From: an uncultured delta proteobacterium
GTDB lineage: Bacteria; Desulfobacterota; Syntrophia; Syntrophales; Smithellaceae
Direction of reading: 5' to 3'
Assembly (NCBI GenBank): GCA_903907985.1
Contig: CAIVQG010000051.1
Location: forward strand, 75,271-139,270
DNA length: 64,000 nt
Positions 53,317 to 62,682 of this stretch are shown one piece after another. The notes beneath the pieces are model-generated. The model had not been told where the DNA came from. It worked only from the letters and a program-made list of their open reading frames with translations, and did no database searches. The translations under genes and the position numbers were made by a program. Every line of letters begins with the position of its first letter. Positions within the stretch are counted from its first letter, which is position 1.

Positions 53317-53535
53317 TGATTGTGATTTTTTACGCAGTTTCCTAAATAGAAAATTGAGATATCCTCAAATTCAGGAAATCTCTGAGTGTTTAATAACATT
53401 CTGCGTCTCTCTGCTCATTTGCCGCGCCCGGGGCGTATTTTCAATTGGCAGTTTGGGGGTGTTACATAATCATATGGCATTAACAAATTATTTTTTCTTG
53501 ACTTCTCATTGATGTTATAGTTAGTTAAAAAATAG

Positions 53536-53551
53536 TTGGTTGGCCGTCCAA
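53536..53551 (+). promoter_or_regulatory. Near-palindrome, candidate TetR-type operator
   Basis: TTGG-TT-GGCC-GT-CCAA, a 16-bp imperfect palindrome lying 330 bp upstream of the acyl-CoA synthetase gene. No regulator gene is next to it, so its role is only a guess. Confidence 0.3.
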
Positions 53552-53844
53552 TCAAAATAATTGATACTCAATCCACATCCTTTTTACAATGGAATATTTT
53601 CTTCTCGCGAGGATATGCATTTACGATAAGTAATTGTACTTAAAAAAAGAATTCTTTGTCTGTACCATCAATAAGTTTGATTTTATCTCCTGTAGTACTG
53701 ATATGTTCTTTGAAATACAATTGGCGTGTATGTTGCTGAAAGGATGACCACATACACGACCTGTTCGGATGGGATACTCACTACTCATATACTCTTTTCC
53801 GGTAAAAACAATTTCTTATATAACATTCTTTATCCAGTGAAAGT

Positions 53845-53862
53845 AAGTTCTTATTAAAAAAA
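53845..53862 (+). repeat. Shared upstream motif, copy 1
   Basis: AAGTTCTTATTAAAAAAA with TGAAAGT before it; the matching copy at 56685-56702 differs at one position (T to C). It lies just upstream of the acyl-CoA synthetase ribosome binding site. Confidence 0.5.
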
Positions 53863-53883
53863 CATAACGGAGGATTGTAAGAA

Positions 53884-55461
53884 ATGAAAACATTAACGTC
53901 TTTTGAACTCAATGTCATGCGTCGTGTCAGCGTGGGAGACCTTCTCGTAAGAACAGCAGCAAGATATCCGAACAAATTGATGCTGCGATACAAAGACAAA
54001 CGCTTCACCTACCGTCAATTCAACGAAGAGGTCAACCGATGTGCCCACAGTCTCATGTCTCTGGGAATCTGCAAGGGAGACAGGGCCGCCATCCTATCCC
54101 ATAATTGTTACCAGTACGTCATCTACTGGTGGGCTCTCCTGAAAATCGGCGCTATTATAACTCCTCTTAATTTCATGCTCAAGGGCGAAGAGATCAAATA
54201 TATCATCAACCATGCGGAAGCTAAGATATTCCTTATTGAAGATGCCCTGGTTGCCAATGTTCTTCCCGTTAAGAATGAACTGACCAGCGTCAAGACCTAT
54301 GCATGCATCAACCTGACCGTCGGGTCCATTCCTGATGGATGGATGAACGCCGAAGACCTCTGGGCAAGCGACCTGCCCACTACAGAACCGGAGGTAGAGA
54401 TTGAAGGCCATGACCCCGCATCCCTGCTGTATACATCGGGAACGGAAGCGGCCCCCAAAGGCGTCCTGACATCCCATACTAATTTCTACATGGCCATCAT
54501 GAGTTCTCTCCACGATCTCAGACTCGAACACGAAGATGTTATGATTACGGGCATACCGTTGTATCATGTCGCCGCCATGTACCTTTTCATCGCCTGTACA
54601 GCCCTGGGCACTACAAACCATATGGAATACGCGCCTGATCCCATGGAAATCCTCAAATTCACGGCGGAGGAAAAGGTCACCTACTGGATATGGCCCCCGA
54701 CACTGTATCTGTATCTTCCTGAAATGCCAGGTTTTGACACCTACGACCTCAGCTCCCTGCGCCGCTGCATCATCTTCGGCGCCCTTGCAGCACCAGCGCT
54801 GCTGGAGCGATGGAGAAAGATTCTGCCAAATGCAAAATTCATGAATTATTACGGTCAGACCGAAATGAGCCCTATGGGTGCCAGTCTCCAAGATCAGGAC
54901 ATGCAACAGAGACCCGATTCCATTGGTCAGTCTCACCTCCCTATGGAGCTGAAAGTGTTCGGATTCGACGACAAAGAAGTTCCCCGCGGAGAAGTAGGAG
55001 AACTGGTAGCCCGTGGCCCGGCCATCATGATGGGCTACTACAAGGAAGAGGAAAAAACGGCACGGACATTCCGGGGCGGATGGCACCATACGGGCGACAT
55101 GGTGCGGATGGATGAGGAAGGATTCATTTTCTTTACCGACCGTGCGAAGGACATCATCAAAACGGGAGGAGAGAACGTCTCCTCCCAGGAAGTGGAGGCA
55201 GCCCTGTTCAAACATCCGAAAGTCGCCGATGTGGCCGTGATTGGCCTTACCGATCCGCGCTGGTCGGAAATCGTCACCGCCATCATCGTCCCGAGACCGG
55301 GACAGGAGACAACAGAAAAAGACATCTTCGAATTCTGCAAAAAAGAAATGGCCGGATACAAAGTACCGAAACGGATCATCTTCACTAACGCCCTGCCTCG
55401 CAATCCGAGCGGCAAGATTCTCAAGAAGGAGTTGCGCAAGACTTACGAGCAGGCGGCCTGA
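53884..55461 (+). CDS. Acyl-CoA synthetase (AMP-forming)
   Basis: 525 residues. A5 LLYTSGTEAAPKGVLTSH at about 180, MNYYGQTEMSP, GGWHHTGDMVRMDEEGFIFFTDRAKDIIKTGGENVSSQEVE and PSGKILKKELR carry all the ANL-family core motifs including the catalytic Lys. Activates a fatty, alicyclic or aromatic acid to its CoA thioester with ATP. The next gene is an acyl-CoA dehydrogenase 54 bp downstream, so they form a pathway. The coding sequence is clearly richer in GC, with C/G third positions, than the surrounding genes. Confidence 0.92.
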   Translation: MKTLTSFELNVMRRVSVGDLLVRTAARYPNKLMLRYKDKRFTYRQFNEEVNRCAHSLMSLGICKGDRAAILSHNCYQYVIYWWALLKIGAIITPLNFMLKGEEIKYIINHAEAKIFLIEDALVANVLPVKNELTSVKTYACINLTVGSIPDGWMNAEDLWASDLPTTEPEVEIEGHDPASLLYTSGTEAAPKGVLTSHTNFYMAIMSSLHDLRLEHEDVMITGIPLYHVAAMYLFIACTALGTTNHMEYAPDPMEILKFTAEEKVTYWIWPPTLYLYLPEMPGFDTYDLSSLRRCIIFGALAAPALLERWRKILPNAKFMNYYGQTEMSPMGASLQDQDMQQRPDSIGQSHLPMELKVFGFDDKEVPRGEVGELVARGPAIMMGYYKEEEKTARTFRGGWHHTGDMVRMDEEGFIFFTDRAKDIIKTGGENVSSQEVEAALFKHPKVADVAVIGLTDPRWSEIVTAIIVPRPGQETTEKDIFEFCKKEMAGYKVPKRIIFTNALPRNPSGKILKKELRKTYEQAA

Positions 55462-55515
55462 ATCACCGGCGCAATCTCCCAAATACATTACCAATATCAG
55501 GAGGAGGACCGACAG

Positions 55516-56649
55516 ATGTACCAGGAATACTTTACAGAAGATCATAACATCTTCAGGGCCACAGTGAGAAAATTCGTTGAGAAGGAAATCAAACCCCATA
55601 TCGAAGAATGGGAGGACGAGGAGCTATTCCCCGTTGAGTTGTACAAAAAATGTGCAGACAATGGATTCACCGGTCTCCGCTATCCGGTGGAATACGGCGG
55701 AACGCCATGCGATCTTTTTATGCATATCACCTATACGGAAGAGATGATCGGCAGTGGTTCCGTCGGCCTGATTTCCGGTCTGGGAAGTTATGACATTGCC
55801 ATGCCCCCTGTTTTGAAGATGGGAACGGAAGAACAGAAGCAGAAGTTTCTCGTTCCCGTTCTGAAGGGAGAAAAAATCGCGGCCCTGGGTATTACGGAAC
55901 CCAATGCCGGGTCCGACGTGGCCAATATCCGGACAAGAGCCGTCCGGGACGGTGACCATTACATTGTCAACGGCGCCAAGACCTTCATCACCAGCGGGTG
56001 CCGGGCCAACTTCATCACCACAGCCGTAAGAACAGGAGGGCCCGGCCACAAGGGAATCAGCCTGCTGATGATCGACTCATCGACGCCGGGTTTTTCCGTC
56101 AGCAAGAAAATCCGCAAGATGGGATGGTGCTGTTCAGATACGGCGGAACTTAGTTTCGAAGATTGCCGCGTTCCCGTCGAGAATATCCTCGGAGGCGAGG
56201 GCATGGGATTCTACGGCATTATGATCAACTTCCAGACCGAGCGGCTTGCTCTGACAACAATGGCCGTGGCCGTGGCCGAACTGGCCCTGGCCGAATCCAT
56301 CAAGTATGCCCAGACGAGGGAAGCCTTCGGGAAACCATTGTCGGGATTCCAGGTGACGCGGCACAAGCTGGTGGACATGGCGACCAAGGTTCAGGTTGCC
56401 AAAGAGTACACCTATCGGGTGGCCGCTAAAATGGAAGCAGGACAGGATGTAACCAGGGAAGTCTCCATGGCGAAGAATTTCGCCTGTGAGGTGTGCGACA
56501 AGGTCGTTTACGACGCCGTTCAGATTCACGGCGGCTACGGGTATGCAAGGGAATACCTCGTCGAGAGACTCTACAGGGATTCCCGCATTCTGAGCATCGG
56601 GGGCGGAACAACGGAAATCATGAAGGAGATCATCAGCAAGGTAAGTTAA
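55516..56649 (+). CDS. Acyl-CoA dehydrogenase
   Basis: 377 residues. ALGITEPNAGSDVANIRTRAV and FITSGCRANFITTAVRTG match the FAD-binding region; AFGKPLSGFQVTRHKLVDM and [38 protein letters not shown] the C-terminal domain. The usual catalytic Glu of the medium/short-chain type (Y-E-G-T) is Gly in IGGGT, so the base may be in the alternative isovaleryl-CoA-type position. It follows the acyl-CoA synthetase and probably oxidizes its product, delivering electrons to ETF. Strong AGGAGGA. Confidence 0.93.
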   Translation: MYQEYFTEDHNIFRATVRKFVEKEIKPHIEEWEDEELFPVELYKKCADNGFTGLRYPVEYGGTPCDLFMHITYTEEMIGSGSVGLISGLGSYDIAMPPVLKMGTEEQKQKFLVPVLKGEKIAALGITEPNAGSDVANIRTRAVRDGDHYIVNGAKTFITSGCRANFITTAVRTGGPGHKGISLLMIDSSTPGFSVSKKIRKMGWCCSDTAELSFEDCRVPVENILGGEGMGFYGIMINFQTERLALTTMAVAVAELALAESIKYAQTREAFGKPLSGFQVTRHKLVDMATKVQVAKEYTYRVAAKMEAGQDVTREVSMAKNFACEVCDKVVYDAVQIHGGYGYAREYLVERLYRDSRILSIGGGTTEIMKEIISKVS

Positions 56650-56684
56650 TTCTAATGATACCCATGTCCTTGACCTGTAAAGGC

Positions 56685-56702
56685 AAGTTCTTATCAAAAA
56701 AA
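56685..56702 (+). repeat. Shared upstream motif, copy 2
   Basis: AAGTTCTTATCAAAAAAA, one base different from copy 1 at 53845; between the acyl-CoA dehydrogenase and the FeS-protein gene. A weaker relative AAGTTTTTGTCAA lies at 57926, after the FeS gene. Confidence 0.5.
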
Positions 56703-56818
56703 GCGCTACGATCCTATACATTGTAGGGAGAATATATTGACAAATTAAAGTCCACCTCCCATACTGCCTGTGCTTATAATGGTTTGCATGAAATAGTGAC
56801 ATAAGAAAGGATGAGAAC

Positions 56819-57838
56819 ATGTTCGACAAATCGAAGTGCGACTTCTGCGGCGAATGTCTGGCTTGGTGTCCCTATATCGACGTTGACCGTAAAGAGGGAG
56901 GACTCCTGCTCGAAAGACTCGCGAAGGGAGAACCGGCGGAATGGGTCAGGAAATGCATCACCTGTTTCGGGTGTAATGAAATCTGCCCCACCCAGGCCCG
57001 GCCCTTCGACCTGATCTTGAAACGAATGGAAGAGATGGGGAATTATGTTGATACCTCCCTTCTGAACGCCATCCGGGACCGTTTCACTGCCAAAGGAGAA
57101 TTCCAGACCCCCAGTGTCAAATCCCCCGTTCTATCCTTGTGCACTATCGAGGGCGTCATTCCCTGGGCGTTCAAAGGCCCTATCTTCGATGGACTCGATG
57201 TGGTCAAAGGGCGGCATTTCTTTTGTAATATTATGTTTCCCCATCTGGGAAACGAATCCCTGATGCTGGAGGGGTTAAAGCCTCTGGTGGAACGGTATGC
57301 CGCCCTGGGCGTTGCGGAGGTCATCTTTACCCACGACGACTGCTACGCCCTGATGGCCGATATCGCCCCGAGCATGGGTATATCACTGCCCTTCAAGGCC
57401 ATCCATCTCTTCGAATACCTTCTGCGGTATCTGCAAGAACACCTGGATGAGATCCGTCCGCTCCATAAAAAAATCGCCTACCAGCGCCCCTGCGCCTCCC
57501 GTCCGACCCCGGCCAAGGAACCCCTGCTTGATGATATTTTTTCCCTTATCGGTGTGGAGCGAGTCGAACGGACATACGACCGCAAGAACGCCCTGTGCTG
57601 CGGGCAGGCTCTGAAAGGTTTCATGCAAAGGGGTGAGAAATACCCGGACTACACGACACGCAACATTGAAGATGCAAAAAAGAATGGCGCCGAGGCCATG
57701 GCCTTCCTGTGCCCCATGTGTCTGGATGCGATGGGGGAATCATGCCGTGCAGAGGAACTGGAAACATGGATGATCAGCGACCTGTGCCGCATCGCACTGG
57801 GAGAAAGTCTGCCTGCGGATGCCTACGGTGGGGCATAG
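56819..57838 (+). CDS. HdrD/CCG-domain iron-sulfur oxidoreductase
   Basis: 339 residues. Two N-terminal [4Fe-4S] motifs: CDFCGECLAWCP and CITCFGCNEICP. Then one complete CCG domain with the canonical spacing C-x34-CC-x36-C-x2-C (PCAS...LCCG...FLCPMC), which in heterodisulfide reductases binds a noncubane [4Fe-4S]. The first CCG domain is absent or degenerate (HDDCY). Such proteins link ETF to the quinone/menaquinone pool or to heterodisulfide. With the two genes upstream it would form an acyl-CoA oxidation unit. Same GC-rich codon usage as those genes. Confidence 0.82.
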   Translation: MFDKSKCDFCGECLAWCPYIDVDRKEGGLLLERLAKGEPAEWVRKCITCFGCNEICPTQARPFDLILKRMEEMGNYVDTSLLNAIRDRFTAKGEFQTPSVKSPVLSLCTIEGVIPWAFKGPIFDGLDVVKGRHFFCNIMFPHLGNESLMLEGLKPLVERYAALGVAEVIFTHDDCYALMADIAPSMGISLPFKAIHLFEYLLRYLQEHLDEIRPLHKKIAYQRPCASRPTPAKEPLLDDIFSLIGVERVERTYDRKNALCCGQALKGFMQRGEKYPDYTTRNIEDAKKNGAEAMAFLCPMCLDAMGESCRAEELETWMISDLCRIALGESLPADAYGGA

Positions 57839-57984
57839 GTTCCACACCCCACACCTTGCGGCCACAGTACCAGTTTTTAATTGATATACGCGACTGCGTT
57901 TCTTGTACTTCCCACATAAAAAAGCAAGTTTTTGTCAATAAGAAAAGCTGCATATATCAGCGAGGAAAACAACCATAATATTAT

Positions 57985-58457
57985 TTATTTTAATGCTGCT
58001 TCATAATCTACCGGCGCATAGCCGCCAATGGCATGGCCGTTGACAATCGAATAAGGAACTCCCCCGCCGGGATCAAGTCTTTTCTTCCTCGCCGCAGCTT
58101 CACTATCTCGTTCAATGTCATATTCAGTAAATTGGATGTTTCTGGCAGCAAAGAAGTCTTTAGCTTTTTTGCAGTATGAGCACCAACTCGTCGTGTATAA
58201 GATTACTTCCTGACTCGCAGGAGGCTTCTCAATGTCTTGGCGATGCGTCGCGGTCGCTATTTGCGGGGAAGTCGTTACTGACAGGTCGGCATTGGATTCT
58301 GTTTTATGAACCTTAATATTTTTACGGATTTAGACGGCGGCGGATAGTCGGTAATGTGAATGTTTCCTTCTTCGTCTTCCCATTTATAAAAATCTGCCTG
58401 AGCAAAACCAGAGGATATACAGAGGATCAATAAGAGGGGTAGGAAAATTCTAAACAT
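57985..58457 (-). pseudogene. Exported DUF4124-glutaredoxin fusion with a frameshift
   Basis: The first part (ATG at 58457, GAGGG before it) has a signal peptide MFRIFLPLLLILCISSGFAQA and a DUF4124 domain (DFYKWEDEEGNIHITDYPPP). The frame then runs out at 58275. In the other frame the protein continues KVHKTESNADLSV...EVILYTTSWCSYCKKAKDFF, with GGGVPYSIVNGHAIGGYAP, a C-x2-C glutaredoxin-like domain, ending at 57985. The shift lies in a run of five A (GTAAAAAT on the minus strand); one added A restores V-K-N-I-K-V. The full fusion would be about 158 residues and periplasmic. The frameshift could be mutation, assembly error or slippage. Confidence 0.75.
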
Positions 58458-58762
58458 GCATACCCTCAATGTTTAATCACAATACTTGCGCTGATTAAAT
58501 CGGATTTCCGTCAATGGCCCGTATTCCGTCATGAAAGAGTTGACGCATGTCATACGGCGGTTTTTCCTGTTTATCAACGTGCCGATATGTAGATAGGTCA
58601 GATGGATGCTATTACGGATTAAAACTATTAGGATGAGCATGCGTTGTGTCAACAAGATACTATCAGCGAGAAAGATCGCTAACTAACTAATTTATTTTGA
58701 CAAGAGCTACTCCATATGCTCTGTCGAACAAAGTACGCCTCAAGTTATCCCCATAACATGTA

Positions 58763-58951
58763 ATTTGGGAGGCGAATAAAGGAAAAGGAGACGCAGCGGC
58801 CATTTTGGAAATCAATCCTTCGACGCTTCTTTTCCGGATGCGAAAACTGGGCATACGGCGTCCGGAAGACCCTAAAGCACCATCATCAGCTGTTTTCATA
58901 CCGGGGGATAATGAAGAAACTCCTGAAATCAGGCTGACCCGTCATAACTGA
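58763..58951 (+). pseudogene. Remnant of an NtrC-family regulator (Fis-type HTH end)
   Basis: The frame reads EANKGKGDAAAILEINPSTLLFRMRKLGIRRPEDP and stops at 58949. DAAAxLxIxxSTLxxRMRKLGI is the C-terminal Fis-type helix-turn-helix of sigma-54 activators. No ATPase domain precedes it, and a stop lies just upstream, so about 60 codons remain of a gene otherwise gone. The intergenic space (58470-59068) holds no other recognisable feature. Confidence 0.65.
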
Positions 58952-59068
58952 ACCGGTACCGCCATCTTTAAAAGACAATAATTCTTTTCTTTTTCCTGCC
59001 GGATTTAAATTGACGAAAGAAACTAAAAAATGCTAGGTAAAAAAGATTAATATTAAGGGGTAATTACT

Positions 59069-59698
59069 ATGTTTATTAAACAAATACAAGTGGGCCAAAT
59101 GGCTGTTTTTGCCTATTTGATTGGAGATCCCATAACCGGCGATGCTTTGGTTATTGACCCAGCTGATAATGTTGCAGAAATTATCACGGAAGCGAAAAAC
59201 AATAAACTACGCATCAACAACATTGTCAATACCCATGGCCACGTTGACCATATCGGCGGAAATGCCGAAATGCAAAAACTCACCGGGGCAAAAATTATTG
59301 TTCATGAAGAAGATGCGATAATGTTAACATCTACTCCGGCGATGATACTGAAAATGTTCGGAGCCAAACAATCTCCCACACCTGATCGTCTGGTCAAAGA
59401 CGGCGACACAATTAACGTGGGCAATATATCTCTCAAAGTGATTCATACCCCCGGGCATTCTCCCGGCTCAATGAGTCTTTATACTCCGGGATTTGTTTTT
59501 ACCGGCGACACCCTCTTTGTCGAAGCCGTGGGAAGAACCGATCTTCCCGGCGGCTCCTGGCAAATAATGTATAAATCCATTCAGGAAAAGCTCTTTATCC
59601 TGCCGGACGATACTAAAGTAATGCCCGGTCATAATTACGGCAGGACTTCAACGTCCACTATCGGCCATGAAAAAATGCACAACCCATCAATCAGATAA
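59069..59698 (+). CDS. MBL-fold metallo-hydrolase (glyoxalase II-like)
   Basis: 209 residues. NTHGHVDHIGGNAEM (THxHxDH), IHTPGHSPGSMSLYT, FTGDTLFVEAVGRTDLPGGS and VMPGHNYGRTSTS give all metal ligands of a class-B MBL hydrolase. Short form without the C-terminal substrate domain of GloB. Probably hydrolyses small thioesters. AAGGGGTAATT precedes the start. purC follows 16 bp after its stop. Confidence 0.9.
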   Translation: MFIKQIQVGQMAVFAYLIGDPITGDALVIDPADNVAEIITEAKNNKLRINNIVNTHGHVDHIGGNAEMQKLTGAKIIVHEEDAIMLTSTPAMILKMFGAKQSPTPDRLVKDGDTINVGNISLKVIHTPGHSPGSMSLYTPGFVFTGDTLFVEAVGRTDLPGGSWQIMYKSIQEKLFILPDDTKVMPGHNYGRTSTSTIGHEKMHNPSIR

Positions 59699-59714
59699 AA
59701 GGAGAAACGGCATT

Positions 59715-60596
59715 ATGAAAAAAGGATTACAAAAGACCGATTTTGCTAAATTAAATTTTGTCAGCCGTGGCAAGGTTCGCGATATTTACTCCGTCCAGAA
59801 TTATTTATTAATTGTCGCCACCGATCGCATCTCGGCATTCGATGTCATTATGCCCAATCCGATTCCCGGCAAGGGTGTGGTTTTGAACTGCATGTCTGCT
59901 TTCTGGTTTGCAAAAATGGAAGATATCATCGGCAATCACCTGATATCCATTGATCCTGCGGACTTCCCGGGAGAATGCGCCCCTTATCGCGAAATACTGG
60001 ATGGTAGGAGTATGCTGGTAAAAATGGCGACTCCGTTGCCTGTAGAGTGTATTGTCCGTGGTTATTTGAGCGGCTCCGGCTGGAAGGATTACCAGAAGAA
60101 TAAAACCATCTCCGGCATTCGACTGCCTGATGGACTGAGAGAATCGTCGAAACTGCCCCAGCCGATTTTTACGCCTACGACCAAAGCACCGGAAGGTGAG
60201 CATGATTCTGCCATCACCAGAAAAGAAATGGAAGATATTATCGGTAAAGAACTTACAGAAAATATTATAAAAATCAGTCTGGCCATCTACAACCGGGCAG
60301 CAGAAATGGCCCAAAAGGCCGGCATCATCATTGCGGACACAAAAATGGAATTTGGCATGCTGGACGAACAATTAATCCTGATTGACGAACTGCTAACGCC
60401 GGATTCATCGCGCTTCTGGCCCAGTACCGACTATGAGGAAGGCCGTCCGCAAAAAAGCTATGATAAGCAATTCCTCAGAGATTATTTGCTTTCGATTAAT
60501 TGGAATCAAAAGCCGCCCGCGCCGGAATTACCGCCAGATATTATCGAAAACACCAGAACAAAATATGAAGAAGCCTTGAAGCTTCTGGTGAAATGA
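59715..60596 (+). CDS. purC: SAICAR synthetase
   Basis: The start at 59715 (AAAGGAG upstream, MKKGLQKTDFAKLNFVSRGKVRDIY) replaces the ORF-track start inside the upstream gene. 293 residues: the long form with VATDRISAFDVIMPNPIPGKGVVLN, VECIVRGYLSGSGWKDYQ, IIADTKMEFG and LIDELLTPDSSRFWP. Converts CAIR to SAICAR in purine synthesis. It may be read together with the MBL hydrolase. Confidence 0.95.
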   Translation: MKKGLQKTDFAKLNFVSRGKVRDIYSVQNYLLIVATDRISAFDVIMPNPIPGKGVVLNCMSAFWFAKMEDIIGNHLISIDPADFPGECAPYREILDGRSMLVKMATPLPVECIVRGYLSGSGWKDYQKNKTISGIRLPDGLRESSKLPQPIFTPTTKAPEGEHDSAITRKEMEDIIGKELTENIIKISLAIYNRAAEMAQKAGIIIADTKMEFGMLDEQLILIDELLTPDSSRFWPSTDYEEGRPQKSYDKQFLRDYLLSINWNQKPPAPELPPDIIENTRTKYEEALKLLVK

Positions 60597-60699
60597 GCCT
60601 CAGAAGACAGTTGACATATTTAAATTACTAATTAAATTTGCAAAATTAATATAATGCCCTTTTGCTTGCAAGAAATAGCAAAGCGGCAAGGAGGAATAA

Positions 60700-61098
60700 T
60701 TGACTATTAGGAAGTTACCTGATTACCGGCTGAAACAAAAGATTTTATATGTCGATCATACCAGTCCGGAAACTTTTAAAAAATACGGTGATCTTTTTTT
60801 TGCCGAAGGCAATTTTTCTGATGCCCTGGATTTTTATTCAAAAGCAAACTTCACTGACGGATTACAAAAAATTAAAAATGCCGCCATGGATAGCGGAGAC
60901 GTAATGCTTTTTGGACTGGCAGCCAAAGCTCTTAATACCGAAATAAAGACTACCGACTGGGAAAATATCGGACAGATCGCTCTGGGGGTAAAAAAATATC
61001 TCTTTGCCCGGCATGCTCTGGAGAAAGCAAATAATGAGGAATTACTCACCTCTCTTGCAAAAATAATGGAAGCGGAGGAACACGAAAATATCTCATGA
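60700..61098 (+). CDS. Small helical protein preceding dnaJ
   Basis: 132 residues, TTG start with AAGGAGG 6 nt upstream. [38 protein letters not shown] looks like a TPR-type pair; no other motif. Overlaps the dnaJ start by 4 bp, so it is coupled to dnaJ and may be a chaperone-related adaptor. The family is not one I recognise. Confidence 0.65.
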   Translation: MTIRKLPDYRLKQKILYVDHTSPETFKKYGDLFFAEGNFSDALDFYSKANFTDGLQKIKNAAMDSGDVMLFGLAAKALNTEIKTTDWENIGQIALGVKKYLFARHALEKANNEELLTSLAKIMEAEEHENIS

Positions 61099-62147
61099 CA
61101 AAAAAGGACTACTATGAAATCCTGGGTGTAGAAAGAACAGCCTCAGATGAAGAATTAAAAAAGAATTACCGTAAAATAGCCATGCAATGCCATCCGGACA
61201 GAAATCCGGGAGACAAAAAAGCTGAAGAACGCTTTAAAGAAGCGGCAGAAGCTTACGAAGTATTAACTGATAAACAAAAAAGAGAAACATATGACCATTA
61301 CGGCCATGAAGGCTTAAGTAATACCGGTTTTCAGGGTTTCAGTGGTTTTGAGGATGTTTTTTCCCACTTCGGCAGTATCTTTGAAGAAGCATTCGGGTTT
61401 GGCAGTACCCGTGGACGATCACGCTCGCGTGCCCGCGCCGGCGTTGATTTGCGCTATGATTTAAATATTTCCTTTATTGATGCCGCTTTCGGCCTGACCA
61501 CCACAATTGATCTGGAAAAACTTACCACCTGCTCTGATTGTCATGGTACAGGTGCCGCTCCCGGAACAACACCGGAAACATGCCGCACCTGCCAGGGCCG
61601 AGGTCAGGTAATACAGTCCAACGGATTATTCACTATAAGTTCTACTTGTCCCCATTGCGGCGGTCACGGTAAAGTAATTTCCAAGCCCTGTAAACATTGT
61701 AATGGCCAGGGTAAAGAAGCAGTAAAGAAAACTGTTCAGTTGAAGATTCCGGCTGGTGTGGAGACTGGTTCCCGCTTGCGTTTGCGAGGTGAGGGTGAAG
61801 CCGGTGAGCAAGGCGGTCCTGACGGTGATTTGTATGTCTTTCTGAGTGTTGAAGAACACGATTTTTTTGTCCGGTCTGACGATAATGTACTTTGCCGCAT
61901 ACCAATTTCCTTCACTCAAGCTGCATTGGGAGCAACTGTTGAAGTTCCCACGCTCGAAGAAAAAGAAAAAATAAAAATCCCTAAAGGGACACAAAACGGC
62001 AATACTTTTCGCTTGAAGGGCAAAGGCATCCCTCATCTTCGGGGCTACGGTCGCGGCGATCAGATCATTGAGATATTTGTGCAAACACCTGTCAATCTCA
62101 GCAAAAAACAAGAAGAGCTTTTAAGAGAATTCGAAAAGATCAGCTAA
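61095..62147 (+). CDS. dnaJ: Chaperone protein DnaJ
   Basis: 350 residues. J-domain [35 protein letters not shown] (HPD), a Phe/Gly-containing linker, four zinc motifs ([32 protein letters not shown]) and C-terminal domains with [20 protein letters not shown]. Type I DnaJ, co-chaperone of DnaK. Slightly shorter than E. coli DnaJ (376). It overlaps the 132-residue ORF upstream. dnaK and grpE are not in the window. Confidence 0.95.
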   Translation: MTKKDYYEILGVERTASDEELKKNYRKIAMQCHPDRNPGDKKAEERFKEAAEAYEVLTDKQKRETYDHYGHEGLSNTGFQGFSGFEDVFSHFGSIFEEAFGFGSTRGRSRSRARAGVDLRYDLNISFIDAAFGLTTTIDLEKLTTCSDCHGTGAAPGTTPETCRTCQGRGQVIQSNGLFTISSTCPHCGGHGKVISKPCKHCNGQGKEAVKKTVQLKIPAGVETGSRLRLRGEGEAGEQGGPDGDLYVFLSVEEHDFFVRSDDNVLCRIPISFTQAALGATVEVPTLEEKEKIKIPKGTQNGNTFRLKGKGIPHLRGYGRGDQIIEIFVQTPVNLSKKQEELLREFEKIS

Positions 62148-62250
62148 TCTGCCCCCTCAATGTAATACCAATATGGGTTCATAATAGGGATTGCAATAGC
62201 AGCAAAGATATGATTAAAATTTACCACCGAATACCACTGGAGGAAGAAAC

Positions 62251-62649
62251 ATGAAAAGAAATGATTTCCGGATAGCTATTTTGTTATTTGTTGTTTTTCT
62301 TTTTTCCGGCTGCGAAGCACTTCTTATTGGTGGAGCAGTAATGGGAGCCAGTTCAGGAACTTATTTTTTCGTCAACGGCGAATTGAAAACGGATTACAAT
62401 GCGCCACTAGATAAAGTTTGGAATGCCAGCGAAAAAACTGTTGCCGACATGCGCGGCATTGAAGTCGTTCGGGTAAAAGAAATTGCCCAGGGGAAAATTA
62501 CAACACTGATAAATGACGAAAAAGTTCAATTCGATATCACATATAAATCTAAAAATTTAACCACAGTTGCCATTCGTGTCGGAATTATCGGAAATAAGCT
62601 GTCCTCGCAACTTCTGCACGATAAAATTGCCGACCACCTGGCCAAATAA
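62251..62649 (+). CDS. DUF3568-type lipoprotein
   Basis: 132 residues. Lipoprotein signal MKRNDFRIAILLFVVFLFSGC (lipobox FSGC). After it: EALLIGGAVMGASSGTYFFVNGELKTDYNAPLDKVWNASEKTVADMR, the typical DUF3568 pattern; short alpha/beta domain. Outer-membrane or inner-membrane lipoprotein of unknown role. 34 bp upstream of the flippase-like gene. Confidence 0.8.
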   Translation: MKRNDFRIAILLFVVFLFSGCEALLIGGAVMGASSGTYFFVNGELKTDYNAPLDKVWNASEKTVADMRGIEVVRVKEIAQGKITTLINDEKVQFDITYKSKNLTTVAIRVGIIGNKLSSQLLHDKIADHLAK

Positions 62650-62682
62650 TTTTTTTAAACGGGATTTGGGCCGGGCCATCAA

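Larger units (their letters stand above)
53317..53883. other. Gene-free region before the acyl-CoA block
   Basis: About 570 bp. The ORF at 53294-53512 overlaps the SDR gene and has no family likeness. TTGGTTGGCCGTCCAA at 53536-53551 is a near-palindrome and resembles the operators of TetR-type repressors of fatty-acid degradation. A direct-repeat motif AAGTTCTTATTAAAAAAA sits at 53845, 22 bp before the acyl-CoA synthetase start. Confidence 0.5.

Noticed and set aside
54094-55599. 501-residue minus-strand ORF antisense to the acyl-CoA synthetase
   Set aside because: It has no recognisable domain and an odd His/Phe/Gly-rich composition. It is a shadow created by the GC-rich codon bias of the real gene, which has all its motifs.
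55624-56829. Minus-strand ORFs antisense to the acyl-CoA dehydrogenase
   Set aside because: Same explanation: shadow frames of a GC-rich gene with complete family motifs on the plus strand.
58687-58899. 70-residue minus-strand ORF
   Set aside because: It is antisense to the Fis-type HTH remnant, which has recognisable residues on the plus strand.
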